From Acetobacter sacchari (GTDB lineage: Bacteria > Pseudomonadota > Alphaproteobacteria > Acetobacterales > Acetobacteraceae): 64,000 bases of DNA. Location of the stretch: the NCBI RefSeq assembly GCF_017377715.1, contig NZ_JAFVMF010000003.1, forward strand, positions 1 through 64,000, given 5' to 3'. Position 1 is the stretch's first letter. Each line of letters begins with the position of its first letter. Positions 42,108 through 51,376 of this stretch are shown here, piece by piece. The notes under the pieces were generated by a model. It was not told where the DNA came from, ran no database searches, and saw nothing but the letters and a program-made list of their open reading frames with translations. The position numbers and the translations under genes are program-made.

Positions 42108-42980
42108 GTGACGGCGAACAAATGGTTCATCGACAGCGAGACAGGCGATCTGTCGGACGTGCTGCTCTGTCGGCCGGATTATTACTCCTGGATTCCGAGC
42201 AACGACATTGCGATCGAGACGCTGGAGCGGAACGGTCGCCTTGATCGGCAGGCGTTGCAAGGGCAGTTCGACGAACTGGTGCATGCGTTGGGCGCGAATG
42301 ACGTCACCTGCCATTTTCTTACGCCGCGGCAGGGCATGCCTTATCAGGTCTATACGCGCGACAGTTCGCAGACCACGCCATTCGGCACCGTCGTCACGAA
42401 GCTGATGCGTGATGAGCGTGTCGGCGAGGAGGCGGAGATCCGCAGCTTCTATGGTGACGACGCGGTCTGGCGCTCATGCGCCAAAGGGCACATTGAAGGT
42501 GGTGACATCCATATCATCCGGCCGGGTCTTGTTGTCGTTGGCGTCACCGGATGCCGTACCGACGAAGCAGGAGCGGCCGAATTTCTCGGGTGGTTCGAGG
42601 AAGCCGGGTGGACGACCCGCGTCATACGTTTTCCAAAGCACTTCCTGCATCTCGACGTGATTTTCGCCATGGTGGCGGAAAATCTGGCCCTGTGCGCAGT
42701 CGATGTTCTGGCTGACGAGGATCTGGACTGGTTCCGTGCGCAGGGGATACGGCTTCTGCCAGTCACGTACAAGGAAGTCATGCGTGACATGGGCTGCAAT
42801 GTGCTGGCCTTGGGGCGCGAACGCGTCGTAAGTCCGCGTCATTCCAAACGCGTGAATGAGATGCTGCGTGCGGAAGGGTTGACGGTGGTCGATCCGGAGT
42901 TGAACCAGTTCTCGCAAGGCGGAGGCAGCGTGCATTGCATGACCATGCCACTTCGCCGCCGCTCTCTGGCGGCGTCCTGA
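42108..42980 (+). CDS. Dimethylarginine dimethylaminohydrolase-like amidinotransferase
   Basis: Guanidino-group-modifying enzyme of the pentein superfamily, 290 aa, starting at GTG with GGGAGG upstream. The active site is visible: HIEGGDIHI with Glu130/Asp133, HFLHLDVIFAMV with His181, and the nucleophile Cys277 in GGGSVHCMTMPLRR. Substrate-binding segments include VYTRDSSQTTPFG near 81. This order (EGGD, HLD, C-terminal Cys) fits DDAH, which converts methylated arginines to citrulline and a methylamine, or a related arginine deiminase-like hydrolase. Its divergence from a LysR/ABC transporter operon fits uptake and hydrolysis of an arginine derivative. Confidence 0.88.
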   Translation: MTANKWFIDSETGDLSDVLLCRPDYYSWIPSNDIAIETLERNGRLDRQALQGQFDELVHALGANDVTCHFLTPRQGMPYQVYTRDSSQTTPFGTVVTKLMRDERVGEEAEIRSFYGDDAVWRSCAKGHIEGGDIHIIRPGLVVVGVTGCRTDEAGAAEFLGWFEEAGWTTRVIRFPKHFLHLDVIFAMVAENLALCAVDVLADEDLDWFRAQGIRLLPVTYKEVMRDMGCNVLALGRERVVSPRHSKRVNEMLRAEGLTVVDPELNQFSQGGGSVHCMTMPLRRRSLAAS

Positions 42981-43411
42981 GTAGATCGGAGCCATCTGAA
43001 TCGGACCTTCGGTCCGAGCGCGAGTAACTATGAAAGTCGATGGCGACGCTCTCTTTCGTTGCAAGGAGACCTCAAGACGGAGGTCGATCCTTGCCGGCAG
43101 GTATGCTGTGGTCACGAACTCGGGACAGTAGGGAAGGCGTCGTCGGCTGAGCTCGGTCAGACGCGATGCAGGCTTTGACAGAGAATTCGAGATAGAAATG
43201 TTCCAAGCGCGATCAAATGTGGCGCGAGGGACTATGTCCGGGGTCGGCATGAGATGTATTGGACGCACATTGCGTCTGGAACTGCATTCAAATGGTTGCG
43301 CAGCAATGTGCACGCGCGATACCCCACCCTGCTTGGCTCACCCATCTGAGACTAGACGTTCTCGTCGCAAAGATTTTGAAAAGAGCACAGACAAGAACTG
43401 CTACTCCTTGT
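42981..43411. other. Intergenic region
   Basis: About 430 bases between convergent genes. A 7-bp hairpin TCGGACC/GGTCCGA at 43001-43017 lies 20 bases after the DDAH-like stop and may help end transcription. I see no supported gene in the rest. Confidence 0.5.
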
Positions 43412-44332
43412 TCAAGTCCGTCCGATAACCAGCTTGCGGCATACGCCGAACAGGCTCTCCCTAAGCCACTGATGCACCGGATCATTGTCGCGCCGGGGAT
43501 GCCAAGCCTGAAACGCCTCCACCTTCGACAGAACGAAGGGAAAGTCGAAGACTCGAAGGCCCAGCGCAGTAAGCGGAACGCGATCCAGCGCCATGCCCGG
43601 AAGCAGCAGGATGAAATCCGTGTCGCACATGCTGTCGATCATCGCCTTGTAGTTTGGGACAACCAAAACGACGCGTCGGGTCAGGCCGAAATGATCACGT
43701 AGCGCCCAGTCGAGAGGCCCGTGAGCCCGGCCTCGCCGCGATACACTGATGTGGTCGTAACGAGTCAGGCTCTGTGGCGTTATGCCCTCGTCGAAAATAG
43801 GGTGGTTCTGTCGGACCAGTGCGCGCATCCGGTCGTAAAAGATGGTCTGCCGCCTGATTTCCGGACTCAGCATGTCCGTGGCGCCGAGGTAGAGGTCAAT
43901 GCCTTCGTTGCGCAGCGCCTCGCTGGGCGGCTCGTCAATTTCCGGCGCGAAGACCAGTTCGCAATTCGGACATTCTTCCCGAAGCTTGCGCAGCAAGGGC
44001 AGCGCCACCGCCGCAGTGACGACGTCATTGGCGCGGATGGTGAATTTCGGCGTCATGTTGCGCAGGTTGGACAGGGCGCGCGTCTCGATCAGACCGTCCG
44101 CCGCTCGCACCACCTCCTGAACACGGTCGAGAATGCCCAGGGCGAAGGCGGATGCGGTCAACTGGCGCCCGGACGGAACAAGGATCGGGTCGCCGAACAC
44201 TCCGCGAAGCTTGGACAGGTGGCGGCTCATCGCCGGCTCGCTCACATGCATTCTTCGGGCTGCGCCGGAGACGCTTTCCTCTTCGATCAGAATTTGCAGA
44301 AAACGCAGCAGATCAAGGTCATATCCTCGCAT
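43412..44332 (-). CDS. LysR-family regulator of the efflux operon
   Basis: LysR-type regulator, 306 aa, of the NodD/LeuO-like branch. DNA-binding domain about residues 1-62 (LDLLRFLQILIEEESVSGAA, HVSEPAMSRHLSKLRGVFGDPILVPSG), effector domain about 95-300 (FTIRANDVVTAAVALPLLRKL, LDWALRDHFGLTRRVVLVVPNY). It is divergent from the MFS/HlyD/outer-membrane-factor operon with 77 bases between starts, so it should control that efflux system. Confidence 0.92.
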   Translation of the reverse strand: MRGYDLDLLRFLQILIEEESVSGAARRMHVSEPAMSRHLSKLRGVFGDPILVPSGRQLTASAFALGILDRVQEVVRAADGLIETRALSNLRNMTPKFTIRANDVVTAAVALPLLRKLREECPNCELVFAPEIDEPPSEALRNEGIDLYLGATDMLSPEIRRQTIFYDRMRALVRQNHPIFDEGITPQSLTRYDHISVSRRGRAHGPLDWALRDHFGLTRRVVLVVPNYKAMIDSMCDTDFILLLPGMALDRVPLTALGLRVFDFPFVLSKVEAFQAWHPRRDNDPVHQWLRESLFGVCRKLVIGRT

Positions 44333-44375
44333 CCGCCCATACTACTCTTCCAGATGAGTCACAGGCCACCGAAAA

Positions 44376-44413
44376 CCATTCCGAAAAGTGAAATCCAGAC
44401 TTAATCGGAATGG
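44376..44413. promoter_or_regulatory. 9-bp inverted repeat between LysR and efflux operon
   Basis: CCATTCCGA at 44376-44384 and TCGGAATGG at 44405-44413, perfect, 20-base spacer. The right half overlaps the first possible ATG of the MFS gene (44410). It is a strong candidate for the LysR binding site and raises the chance that translation starts at a downstream ATG (44440 or 44452). Confidence 0.5.
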
Positions 44414-46155
44414 AGGTTTTTCCGCATTCGATTGCGTTGATGATGCGGGCCATGATTTCGGAAGCTCGCGACATACATGGCGGCGAAGCCAGCCACCCAG
44501 CCTCGCCCGATGGGGCGTCGGCATCCCCGCCGCCCGTCGTCCCGTCGGCGGCGCCGGTCATTCATGCGTCGCCGCCCGTGCCATCGTACATTCCGCCTTT
44601 CGGGGTCCGGACGATCATTGGATGCGTCGGGATGCTGCTGGCTGTGCATGTCGCGGGCTTCAACGAACATGTGACGGAGAATGGTCTCGCCGACATTCTC
44701 GGGGCGATGCATATCGGCCACGACGACGGCACTTGGCTGATCACGATCTACGAGGCGTTCAATATCGCGGCCATGGCGTTCACGCCGTGGTTCTACATGA
44801 CGTTCTCGATCTACCGGTTCTCGATTTTCATGACGGCGTTGATGGCGCTGCTCGCCATTCCGGCGCCGTTCATGCCGGATGTGACGTCGCTGTGCGTGCT
44901 GCGCGCGTTTCAGGGCATGGCCGCAGGGTGTCTGCCGCCTGTGCTGATGACCGTCATGCTCAAATATCTACCGCCAGAAATTCGCGTTTTCGGCATTGGC
45001 GGGTACGCGATGAGCGCGACCTTTGGCCCGAATCTCGGCCTGCCGCTGGAAGCGTTCTGGTTCGAACATGTCGGGTGGCATTGGTTGTACTGGGAGATTA
45101 TTCCACTTGCTGCGTTGGCGGTTGCGATGATTGCTTACGGCCTTCCGCGCGATCCATTGCATATGGAGCGGTTCGAGAAATTCAACTGGTTCGGTCTGAT
45201 GGTCGGTTTGCCCGCTATCTGTTCGCTGGTGATTGTCCTTTATCAGGGGGACCGCCTGGACTGGTTCCGTTCGGCGACCATTACGCATCTTGCGTTCTGG
45301 GGAGGAGCGGCGTTCGTCGTCTTCCTTATCAACGAGGCGTTCCACCCGAGCCCGTATTTCAAGATTCAATACTGGCGCTCACGCAACATTCAGGCGTCGC
45401 TGATTTCTCTGGTCGGTATTCTCGCGATCTGCGGGTTGCTGTCTGAACTTCCGGCGACATACCTGGAAGAGATCCGCGGTTATCGTCCGATCCAGACGGC
45501 CCCGGTCGCTCTCGTGGTGGCGTTGCCGCAACTCATCATGCTTCCGTTGATCGCCGCCATCTGCAACAGCCGCCGTGTTGATTGCCGTTATGTGTTGGCG
45601 GGGGGAATGGCGTGTCTGGCGGCGGCGGCGTGGTTCGGCACATGGCTGACGTCTGACTGGGTTCGCGACAATTTCTACGTCATCCAGATCCTGCAGGTGT
45701 TCGGACAGCCGATGACGGTCATCCCGACGCTGATGCTGGCGACGCTTGCGCTAGGTCCTGCGGACGGTCCCTTCATCTCCGGCATGGTCAACATGCTTAA
45801 AGGACTGGCGAATGCTGTAGCTTTCGCCATCTTCGCCGCCGTGACCCGCCGTCGCGAGCAGTATCATTCCGTGATGTTGCTCGACCACCACGGCGCCAAC
45901 GGAACGACGCTTCAGGGGTTGGGCGACCCGATCCAGCAACAGTTGGCCGGCACGTCGCCCGATGCGGGCCATGTCGCGCACAACGCCCTCGAAGTCTTCC
46001 ACACATACGTCCACGAGCAATCTGTCGTTCTCGGGCTTGCCGATATCTATTTCGGCCTGATCTGGGTCTGTCTCGGCTATGCGGTCCTGAACGTCCTCCT
46101 GCCTCGTCGTGTCTATCCGCCTCGCGCTCCGGCGGCGACGGCTCCCGCTCACTGA
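44410..46155 (+). CDS. MFS multidrug efflux transporter (EmrB-like, DHA2)
   Basis: Inner-membrane component of a tripartite efflux pump, 581 aa from the first ATG. The first 60 residues are Pro/Ala/Ser-rich and cytoplasmic; a start at 44440 or 44452 is possible. About 14 hydrophobic segments follow, with TIIGCVGMLLAVHVAGFNEH, GTWLITIYEAFNIAAMAF, LRAFQGMAAGCLPPVLMTVML and FGPNLGLPLEAFWFEHVGWHWLYW, which fit the DHA2/EmrB family. The HlyD-like adaptor gene follows after 20 bases and an outer membrane factor after that. Confidence 0.9.
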   Translation: MEVFPHSIALMMRAMISEARDIHGGEASHPASPDGASASPPPVVPSAAPVIHASPPVPSYIPPFGVRTIIGCVGMLLAVHVAGFNEHVTENGLADILGAMHIGHDDGTWLITIYEAFNIAAMAFTPWFYMTFSIYRFSIFMTALMALLAIPAPFMPDVTSLCVLRAFQGMAAGCLPPVLMTVMLKYLPPEIRVFGIGGYAMSATFGPNLGLPLEAFWFEHVGWHWLYWEIIPLAALAVAMIAYGLPRDPLHMERFEKFNWFGLMVGLPAICSLVIVLYQGDRLDWFRSATITHLAFWGGAAFVVFLINEAFHPSPYFKIQYWRSRNIQASLISLVGILAICGLLSELPATYLEEIRGYRPIQTAPVALVVALPQLIMLPLIAAICNSRRVDCRYVLAGGMACLAAAAWFGTWLTSDWVRDNFYVIQILQVFGQPMTVIPTLMLATLALGPADGPFISGMVNMLKGLANAVAFAIFAAVTRRREQYHSVMLLDHHGANGTTLQGLGDPIQQQLAGTSPDAGHVAHNALEVFHTYVHEQSVVLGLADIYFGLIWVCLGYAVLNVLLPRRVYPPRAPAATAPAH

Positions 46156-46175
46156 ATTTCGCGGATCTGAATATA

Positions 46176-47252
46176 ATGATTTACAGAAAACCACTGCTTT
46201 ACGCTGGCTGCGCCGCAGCCGTGCTCGCGATCGCGGCTTGGGGCGGCAGTCGGCTCGTTTTGGGCGACGGCGTGAATCAATACACCAACGACGCGTATGT
46301 CACTGCCGATTTCACGGCAGTCGCGCCCAAGGTGTCGGGGCGTATCGACCGCGTTCTGGCCGAAGATAACGAAGCCGTACGCGCGGGCGAAGAACTCGCC
46401 CATATCGAAGACGACGATTACCGAGCCGCTCTCGACGCCGCAAAGGGCCGTCTTCTTGCCGCACAGGGCGCTGCGCGAAATCTTGAGGCGGAGCTGACGC
46501 GGCAGGATTCTGTCATCGCCGGAACTCGTGCGGCCGTGGAGGCGGATCGGGCCGACCAACTGTTCGCTCAACAAAACATGCAGCGGTATCGCACCCTGTC
46601 TTCTGGCGGCGCAGGCACCATCGAGCAGAAGCAGTCCAGCGAGGCGAAAGACAAGGAAGCGGAGGCCGCCATTGCGCGGGATCAGGCCGCGACGGACGCC
46701 GCTATCCGTCAGGTCGATGTCCTTAAAGCGCGACTGGTTGAGGCGCAGGGACAGGTCATGCAGGCGCAGGCCGACGAAAAGCAGGCCGAACTGAACCTGT
46801 CCTACTGCACGATCCCGGCGCCAGTCTCCGGCGTCGTTGGCGAACGTGGCGTTCGTGTGGGCGCTTATGTGCATCCCGGCACGGCGATTCTCGCTATCGT
46901 GCCGACGCAGGCCGCCTACGTGCTCGCCAATTTTCAGGAAACGCAACTGACCAAAGTGCAGACCGGGCAGGCCGCCACTGTCCGTGTGGACACATTCCCG
47001 GGGCGATCGCTGAAAGCGCATGTGGACTCTGTAGCGCCTGCGACCGGCGTCGCGTTTGCGCCGATCCAGCCGGACAACGCAACCGGCAACTTCACCAAGG
47101 TGGTGCAGCGCGTCCCGGTGAAGCTGACCTTCGATCCGGGGCAGCCTCTTGCTTCCAGGGTTAGAGTGGGCATGTCGGTGGAAGTCAGCATCGACACAGG
47201 TTCCCGCCTATCCGGTCCTCATGCTGACGACGCCCGCTATGTCTGGCGCTGA
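46176..47252 (+). CDS. HlyD-family membrane fusion protein (EmrA-like)
   Basis: Periplasmic adaptor of the efflux pump, 358 aa. One N-terminal membrane segment (LLYAGCAAAVLAIAAWGG). The barrel-sandwich start is NDAYVTADFTAVAPKVSGRIDRVLAEDNEAVRAGE near 35-70. A long coiled-coil hairpin spans about 85-205, rich in Ala, Glu and Gln (AAKGRLLAAQGAARNLEAEL, QSSEAKDKEAEAAIARDQAA). The second lipoyl half is CTIPAPVSGVVGERGVRVGAYVHPG near 212, then a beta-barrel domain (ANFQETQLTKVQTGQAATVRVDTFPG). The layout is standard for EmrA. Confidence 0.93.
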   Translation: MIYRKPLLYAGCAAAVLAIAAWGGSRLVLGDGVNQYTNDAYVTADFTAVAPKVSGRIDRVLAEDNEAVRAGEELAHIEDDDYRAALDAAKGRLLAAQGAARNLEAELTRQDSVIAGTRAAVEADRADQLFAQQNMQRYRTLSSGGAGTIEQKQSSEAKDKEAEAAIARDQAATDAAIRQVDVLKARLVEAQGQVMQAQADEKQAELNLSYCTIPAPVSGVVGERGVRVGAYVHPGTAILAIVPTQAAYVLANFQETQLTKVQTGQAATVRVDTFPGRSLKAHVDSVAPATGVAFAPIQPDNATGNFTKVVQRVPVKLTFDPGQPLASRVRVGMSVEVSIDTGSRLSGPHADDARYVWR

Positions 47253-47253
47253 C

Positions 47254-48828
47254 ATGCTCAGTGCAAACAGGCCGGACGCTGCCGAAGGTCGCAAACGCCA
47301 ACTCCGCCCGACGCTGGCGGCGACGCTCTGCCTTGGAGCGCTGACCGCATGCACGGTGGGGCCGGATTACCACAAGCCCGAGATCAGGAGCGCAGCGAAC
47401 TGGCGCCAGAGTCTGCCGCCTTCGGAAAGTCGCCCTGTCGAGACAATGGCCGACCCGCAATGGTGGCGCCTGTTCAACGATCCGACGCTGACGGCGCTGG
47501 AGAACGACGTCACGGCCGCGAATCTCGATCTTCAGGCCGCGTCCCTGCGCCTGATGGAGAGTAACGCTGAACGCAAGATCGCCAGCGCTGCGCAGATGCC
47601 TCATATGGAGGCAAACGCCTCTTACGCTCGTGAGCGGGCCAGCACAAACGGCATCCTTGGTCTGCTCGGGACCATGGAGCGGGAGCAGGCGGGGTCGATC
47701 GCCAGCGGCCAGCAGGGGTTCGGTCCGACCGCGCTGCCGGGCAGCGTCGGCAACCCGTCGTTCAACCTGCCGCAGTACGGGATGAGCGCATCGTGGGAAG
47801 TCGATCTCTGGGGGCATGTCCGTCGACAGGTCGAAGCGGCTACGGCGGCGGTGCATGCGACGGAAGACATGCGCCGCGATCTGCTCGTGTCGCTGATGGC
47901 CGAGACCGCGCAGGATTATATCGACCTACGGGGCGTGCAGGCGCGCATCGGCATTCTCGACCACAACATTCAGATTGCGCGTGACAGCGTGCGTCTGACG
48001 ACGCTTCGTTTCGAGCAGGGCGCGGCCACGCGTCTCGACGTTGCGGATTCGACCGGGCAGCTTCACACCTTCGAAGCCCAACGCGGTCCTTTGGAGAGGG
48101 AGGAGGTGCATCTTCTGAACGCGCTGAGCTTCCTCGTCGCGCAGGCGCCGGGCGCTCTGAACGCCCGTCTGGGCAAGCCGTCGGCGATTCCGCCTGTGCC
48201 TGCGAGTGTGCCGGTCGGCCTGCCGTCTCAGCTTGCCGAACGGCGGCCAGATATCCGCGCGGCAGAGGATCGTCTGCACGCAACGACCGCTTCCGTTGGC
48301 GTCGCGGTGGCGGATTTCTTCCCGCGCATCACCCTGTCAGGCAGCCTCGACATTCAGGCGCTGCAGTTCAGCGGCCTCGGGTCATGGGCCTCCCGCCAGT
48401 ATGGTTTCGGCCCCACCGCGACCTTGCCGTTGTTCGAGGGGGGGCGTCTGACCGGGCAATTGCATCTGCGCAAGGCGCAGCAGAAGGAGGCGGCGATCTT
48501 CCTGCAGCGGACTGTGCTCAAGGCCTGGCAGGAAGTCGACGACGCAATGGCCGATCTGTCGGCCTCGCAGTCCGAGCGCGATCGGTTGCAGGAGGCCGTT
48601 CACGAAAATCAGATCGCGGTGGAGACTGCGCAGGCTCAGTACAAATCGGGTTCGTCCGACTTTCTCAACGTGCTGACCATGCAAAACGCGCTTCTTGCTT
48701 CTCAGGGACAGTTGGTCGACGCCACCACGGAGGTGTCTCGCTCCGTGACGCGGCTTTACCGCGCGCTCGGCGGAGGTTGGGAGGCGACCTATCCCGTCGC
48801 GTCGCGCCCCGCGACGTCTAACGGCTGA
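47254..48828 (+). CDS. Outer membrane efflux lipoprotein, NodT/TolC family
   Basis: Outer membrane factor, 524 aa from the ATG at 47254, two bases after the adaptor stop; upstream in-frame ATGs at 47221 and 47242 overlap the adaptor gene. The N-terminus has a lipoprotein signal with lipobox LTAC (Cys about 33) followed by TVGPDYHKPEIRSAANW, the usual NodT start. Two OEP repeats follow (about 75-280 and 290-510) with SWEVDLWGHVRRQVEAATAAVHA and LAERRPDIRAAEDRLHATTASVGVAVADFFP as marks. It completes the MFS tripartite pump. Confidence 0.92.
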   Translation: MLSANRPDAAEGRKRQLRPTLAATLCLGALTACTVGPDYHKPEIRSAANWRQSLPPSESRPVETMADPQWWRLFNDPTLTALENDVTAANLDLQAASLRLMESNAERKIASAAQMPHMEANASYARERASTNGILGLLGTMEREQAGSIASGQQGFGPTALPGSVGNPSFNLPQYGMSASWEVDLWGHVRRQVEAATAAVHATEDMRRDLLVSLMAETAQDYIDLRGVQARIGILDHNIQIARDSVRLTTLRFEQGAATRLDVADSTGQLHTFEAQRGPLEREEVHLLNALSFLVAQAPGALNARLGKPSAIPPVPASVPVGLPSQLAERRPDIRAAEDRLHATTASVGVAVADFFPRITLSGSLDIQALQFSGLGSWASRQYGFGPTATLPLFEGGRLTGQLHLRKAQQKEAAIFLQRTVLKAWQEVDDAMADLSASQSERDRLQEAVHENQIAVETAQAQYKSGSSDFLNVLTMQNALLASQGQLVDATTEVSRSVTRLYRALGGGWEATYPVASRPATSNG

Positions 48829-48845
48829 GCGGAGATTCGACAAAC

Positions 48846-49580
48846 ATGATCACGATCCGCCGCGTCGATATGCTTGGGACAATCCAGGAGGCAGGAGTCG
48901 ATCTCCGTTGTCATTTTGCGTTCGGCTCCTTTCAGGATGCCGCATATGTCCATGATGGCCGCCTGCGCGTCGTCAACGCCATGCGTATCGCATCGGGAGC
49001 GCAGTTCCGCCTCGGAGCGGAGCAGAATGTAGATATCGTGACATGGGTGGCCGACGGCGCGCTGAGCGCGACGTCTGGACTGTTTCCATCCGAGACGATC
49101 ACGACCGGGGGGCTCCACGCGATCAGCACCGCAAGCGGGTGTCAGTCGTTCGGCTGGCGCGCCGGGCCGGTCGGAGCGTCGTGCCTTCAATTCTGGTTTC
49201 TTGCCGATAACGAAGGCGGAGAGCCGTCGCAGGAGACGCGTCCGGATTTTCCTGAGGCCGAAGAGGGAAGTTTTCGTATTATCGCATCCGGTTTTCCAGA
49301 AGATGATCCCGAAGGAGCGGAGGCTGTCATCGACGGCTCCCCTGTGACGTTGCGGTCCAGATCCCGTCTCCTGCGCGCGACGTTGCGTGCCGGGGAGGGC
49401 GCTCTCTATCGGACAACCCCTGGCCGCACCCTGTACATGATCGTCGCGAAAGGCGCGGCTTCGCTGGGACGGGAGTTTCTTGCCGCTGGAGACGCCGCAA
49501 GGATCGACGGGCAGGAGGAAACGGTTGTCCTTGCGACGCAGGATGCTGTAATTCTGCTTGCGGATACCGCTAACGGGTAA
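48846..49580 (+). CDS. Pirin-like bicupin, metal site lost
   Basis: 244-aa protein with the pirin family pattern: FAFGSFQDAAYVHDGRLRVVNAMRIASG near residues 24-51, TWVADGALSATS near 66, GLHAISTASGCQSFGW near 89, and LQFWFLAD. Pirins bind iron through three His and one Glu, in an HPH segment near 56-58 and an HxE near 101-103. Here these read GAQFRLGAEQN and GCQSFGW, with none of the ligands. So it may bind no metal. GGAG lies 11 bases before the start. It is the fourth gene after an efflux pump, 17 bases behind the outer membrane factor, so it is probably cotranscribed. Its role is unknown. Confidence 0.8.
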   Translation: MITIRRVDMLGTIQEAGVDLRCHFAFGSFQDAAYVHDGRLRVVNAMRIASGAQFRLGAEQNVDIVTWVADGALSATSGLFPSETITTGGLHAISTASGCQSFGWRAGPVGASCLQFWFLADNEGGEPSQETRPDFPEAEEGSFRIIASGFPEDDPEGAEAVIDGSPVTLRSRSRLLRATLRAGEGALYRTTPGRTLYMIVAKGAASLGREFLAAGDAARIDGQEETVVLATQDAVILLADTANG

Positions 49581-50002
49581 AACTTCCATCCAAAATCCTT
49601 CTGCTATTGCACGAATACGGTCTCTCAGTGTGCAGTCACGCCCGTGTCTCCTGAAGCTCCAGTCACACGCGTCGGCTTACGGGTGAAACTTCGCAATGTC
49701 GCCTTGCATGTATTTTTAGCTGAGCGGCGGGGTTCCTTTTATCGGATAGCCCCCTGATCGCTCGTCTCCGCGACGGCGTTTACCGCACGCGCTTCGGGCA
49801 CGGTGCGATTGCCTTGGCGCATTTTCAGGGAACTCTGGACGCACGGCGTGTGGTCGCGACGGGAGGCTTGCGCGACTGAGAGCGTCGGTGGCGGCAGGAG
49901 AAGCTGGTTTGCGTCGCCATATCGCTGTGTTGAATATTTCTCGTTTTTCCCAAAGCGTCGAACTTGTCACCCTCCGGTTCTGTCCAGAAACGGGAGACGA
50001 CG
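49581..50002. other. Intergenic region upstream of the monooxygenase genes
   Basis: About 420 bases with no supported gene. It should contain the monooxygenase promoter. A GGGAG ribosome site directly before 50003 marks the start of the next gene. Confidence 0.5.
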
Positions 50003-51358
50003 ATGGCCGCGACAACCCGGCGACAGCTCAAGCTTGGAGCTATCCTTGCAGGGGCGGGAACGGATTTTACCCAATGGCGTGACCCGGATCTTCCGGGCGA
50101 TGCAAGCGTAGACATCGGTTGGTATATCGAAAACGCCCGGCTGGCCGAGGCGGCGAAATTCGACCTGGTTTTCATAGTCGACAGCCCGTTCATTACTCCG
50201 AACACCGCGCCGCATTTCCTGAACCGTCTTGAACCGTTGACGCTGCTGTCGGCGCTGGCGGTTTCGACGTCCCGGATCGGGCTGGTCGGCACGCTGACCA
50301 CGACGTACTGGGAGCCGTATAACGTAGCGCGTCTGTTCGGTTCTCTCGATCAGATCAGTCATGGGCGCGCAGGCTGGAACGTGGTGACGACCGGTCTGGA
50401 AGGCGCCGCGCGCAATTACAACCAGCAGGCCCATCTGGATCATGCGGTTCGTTATCGGCGCGCGCGCGAATTCGTCGACGTCGTGCAGGGGTTGTGGGAC
50501 AGCTACGAGGACGACGCTTTTCCCCGTGACAAGAGCACAGGCGTATTTCTCGATAAATCGAAGCAACATGCACTGAATCACAGGGGCGAATTCTTCTCCG
50601 TCGATGGGCCTCTGGCGCTCGCCCGCTCGCCTCAGGGCCAGCCGGTAATTTTTCAGGCAGGGGACAGCGACGCCGGGAGACGGCTTGGGGCGGAGATAGC
50701 CGACGCCACGTTCGCCGGGGTGGACGATCTGGAGTCCGCTCAGGCCTATTACCGTGATCTGAAGTCCCGGGCGGTCGCATTGGGCAGGGACCCTGCGTCG
50801 ATCACCGTAATGCCCGGTATAGCGCCGATCCTCGCCGAGACGGATGAGGAAGCGCTCGCCCTCGGGGAGAGCCGCAACGAACACCAGAGCATCGAAAAGA
50901 AACTCGTCGAGTTGGGCCGGGCCTTCAATTATCATGATTTCAGCCAATATCCGCTCGACGGACCATTCCCGGACGTCAGCAACCTGACGCTGAACAGCTA
51001 TAAAGGACGAGCGGAACGGATCCTTCGTGGGGTGAAGGCTGGCGGCCTGTCCTTGCGCGAAGCCGCAGAGCGTTATGGCGCCTCCCGCTTCGGGTTCGTG
51101 GGCTCTCCGGAAACCGTCGCCCGACAGATCGAGAACTGGTTCCTCAATGAAGCGGCGGACGGTTTCAACATACGTGTGACTTCGCCGCGTGATTTTCATC
51201 TTTTTCGCACGCGGGTAGTTCCCATCCTGCAGCAGCGCGGTCTCTTTCGAACCGAATACGATGCGGACACGCTGCGCGGCCATCTGGGTCTACCGATCCC
51301 GGAGAACCGGTGGACAACGCAGCGCAAGGCTCCCTCCAGCGCCCTCGACGCAGCTTGA
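50003..51358 (+). CDS. FMN-dependent monooxygenase, NtaA/SnaA/DszA family
   Basis: Flavin-dependent monooxygenase of the luciferase-like NtaA/SnaA/DszA(SoxA) group, 451 aa from the ATG at 50003, with GGGAG six bases upstream. Such enzymes use FMNH2 supplied by a separate reductase to oxidise chelators, sulfur or nitrogen compounds. Marks: QLKLGAILAGAGTDFTQWRDP at the N-terminus, FDLVFIVDSPF near 52, LEPLTLLSALAVSTSRIGLVGTLTTTYWEPYNVAR near 77-110, GRAGWNVVTT near 125, SPQGQPVIFQAGDSDAGR near 214. A second, related copy follows after 18 bases. Substrate unknown. Confidence 0.9.
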   Translation: MAATTRRQLKLGAILAGAGTDFTQWRDPDLPGDASVDIGWYIENARLAEAAKFDLVFIVDSPFITPNTAPHFLNRLEPLTLLSALAVSTSRIGLVGTLTTTYWEPYNVARLFGSLDQISHGRAGWNVVTTGLEGAARNYNQQAHLDHAVRYRRAREFVDVVQGLWDSYEDDAFPRDKSTGVFLDKSKQHALNHRGEFFSVDGPLALARSPQGQPVIFQAGDSDAGRRLGAEIADATFAGVDDLESAQAYYRDLKSRAVALGRDPASITVMPGIAPILAETDEEALALGESRNEHQSIEKKLVELGRAFNYHDFSQYPLDGPFPDVSNLTLNSYKGRAERILRGVKAGGLSLREAAERYGASRFGFVGSPETVARQIENWFLNEAADGFNIRVTSPRDFHLFRTRVVPILQQRGLFRTEYDADTLRGHLGLPIPENRWTTQRKAPSSALDAA

Positions 51359-51376
51359 CAGGACGGAGCCACCAAG

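Noticed and set aside
49967-51283. 438-aa minus-strand open frame
   Set aside because: Antisense to the first FMN monooxygenase, Arg-rich and without recognisable motifs.
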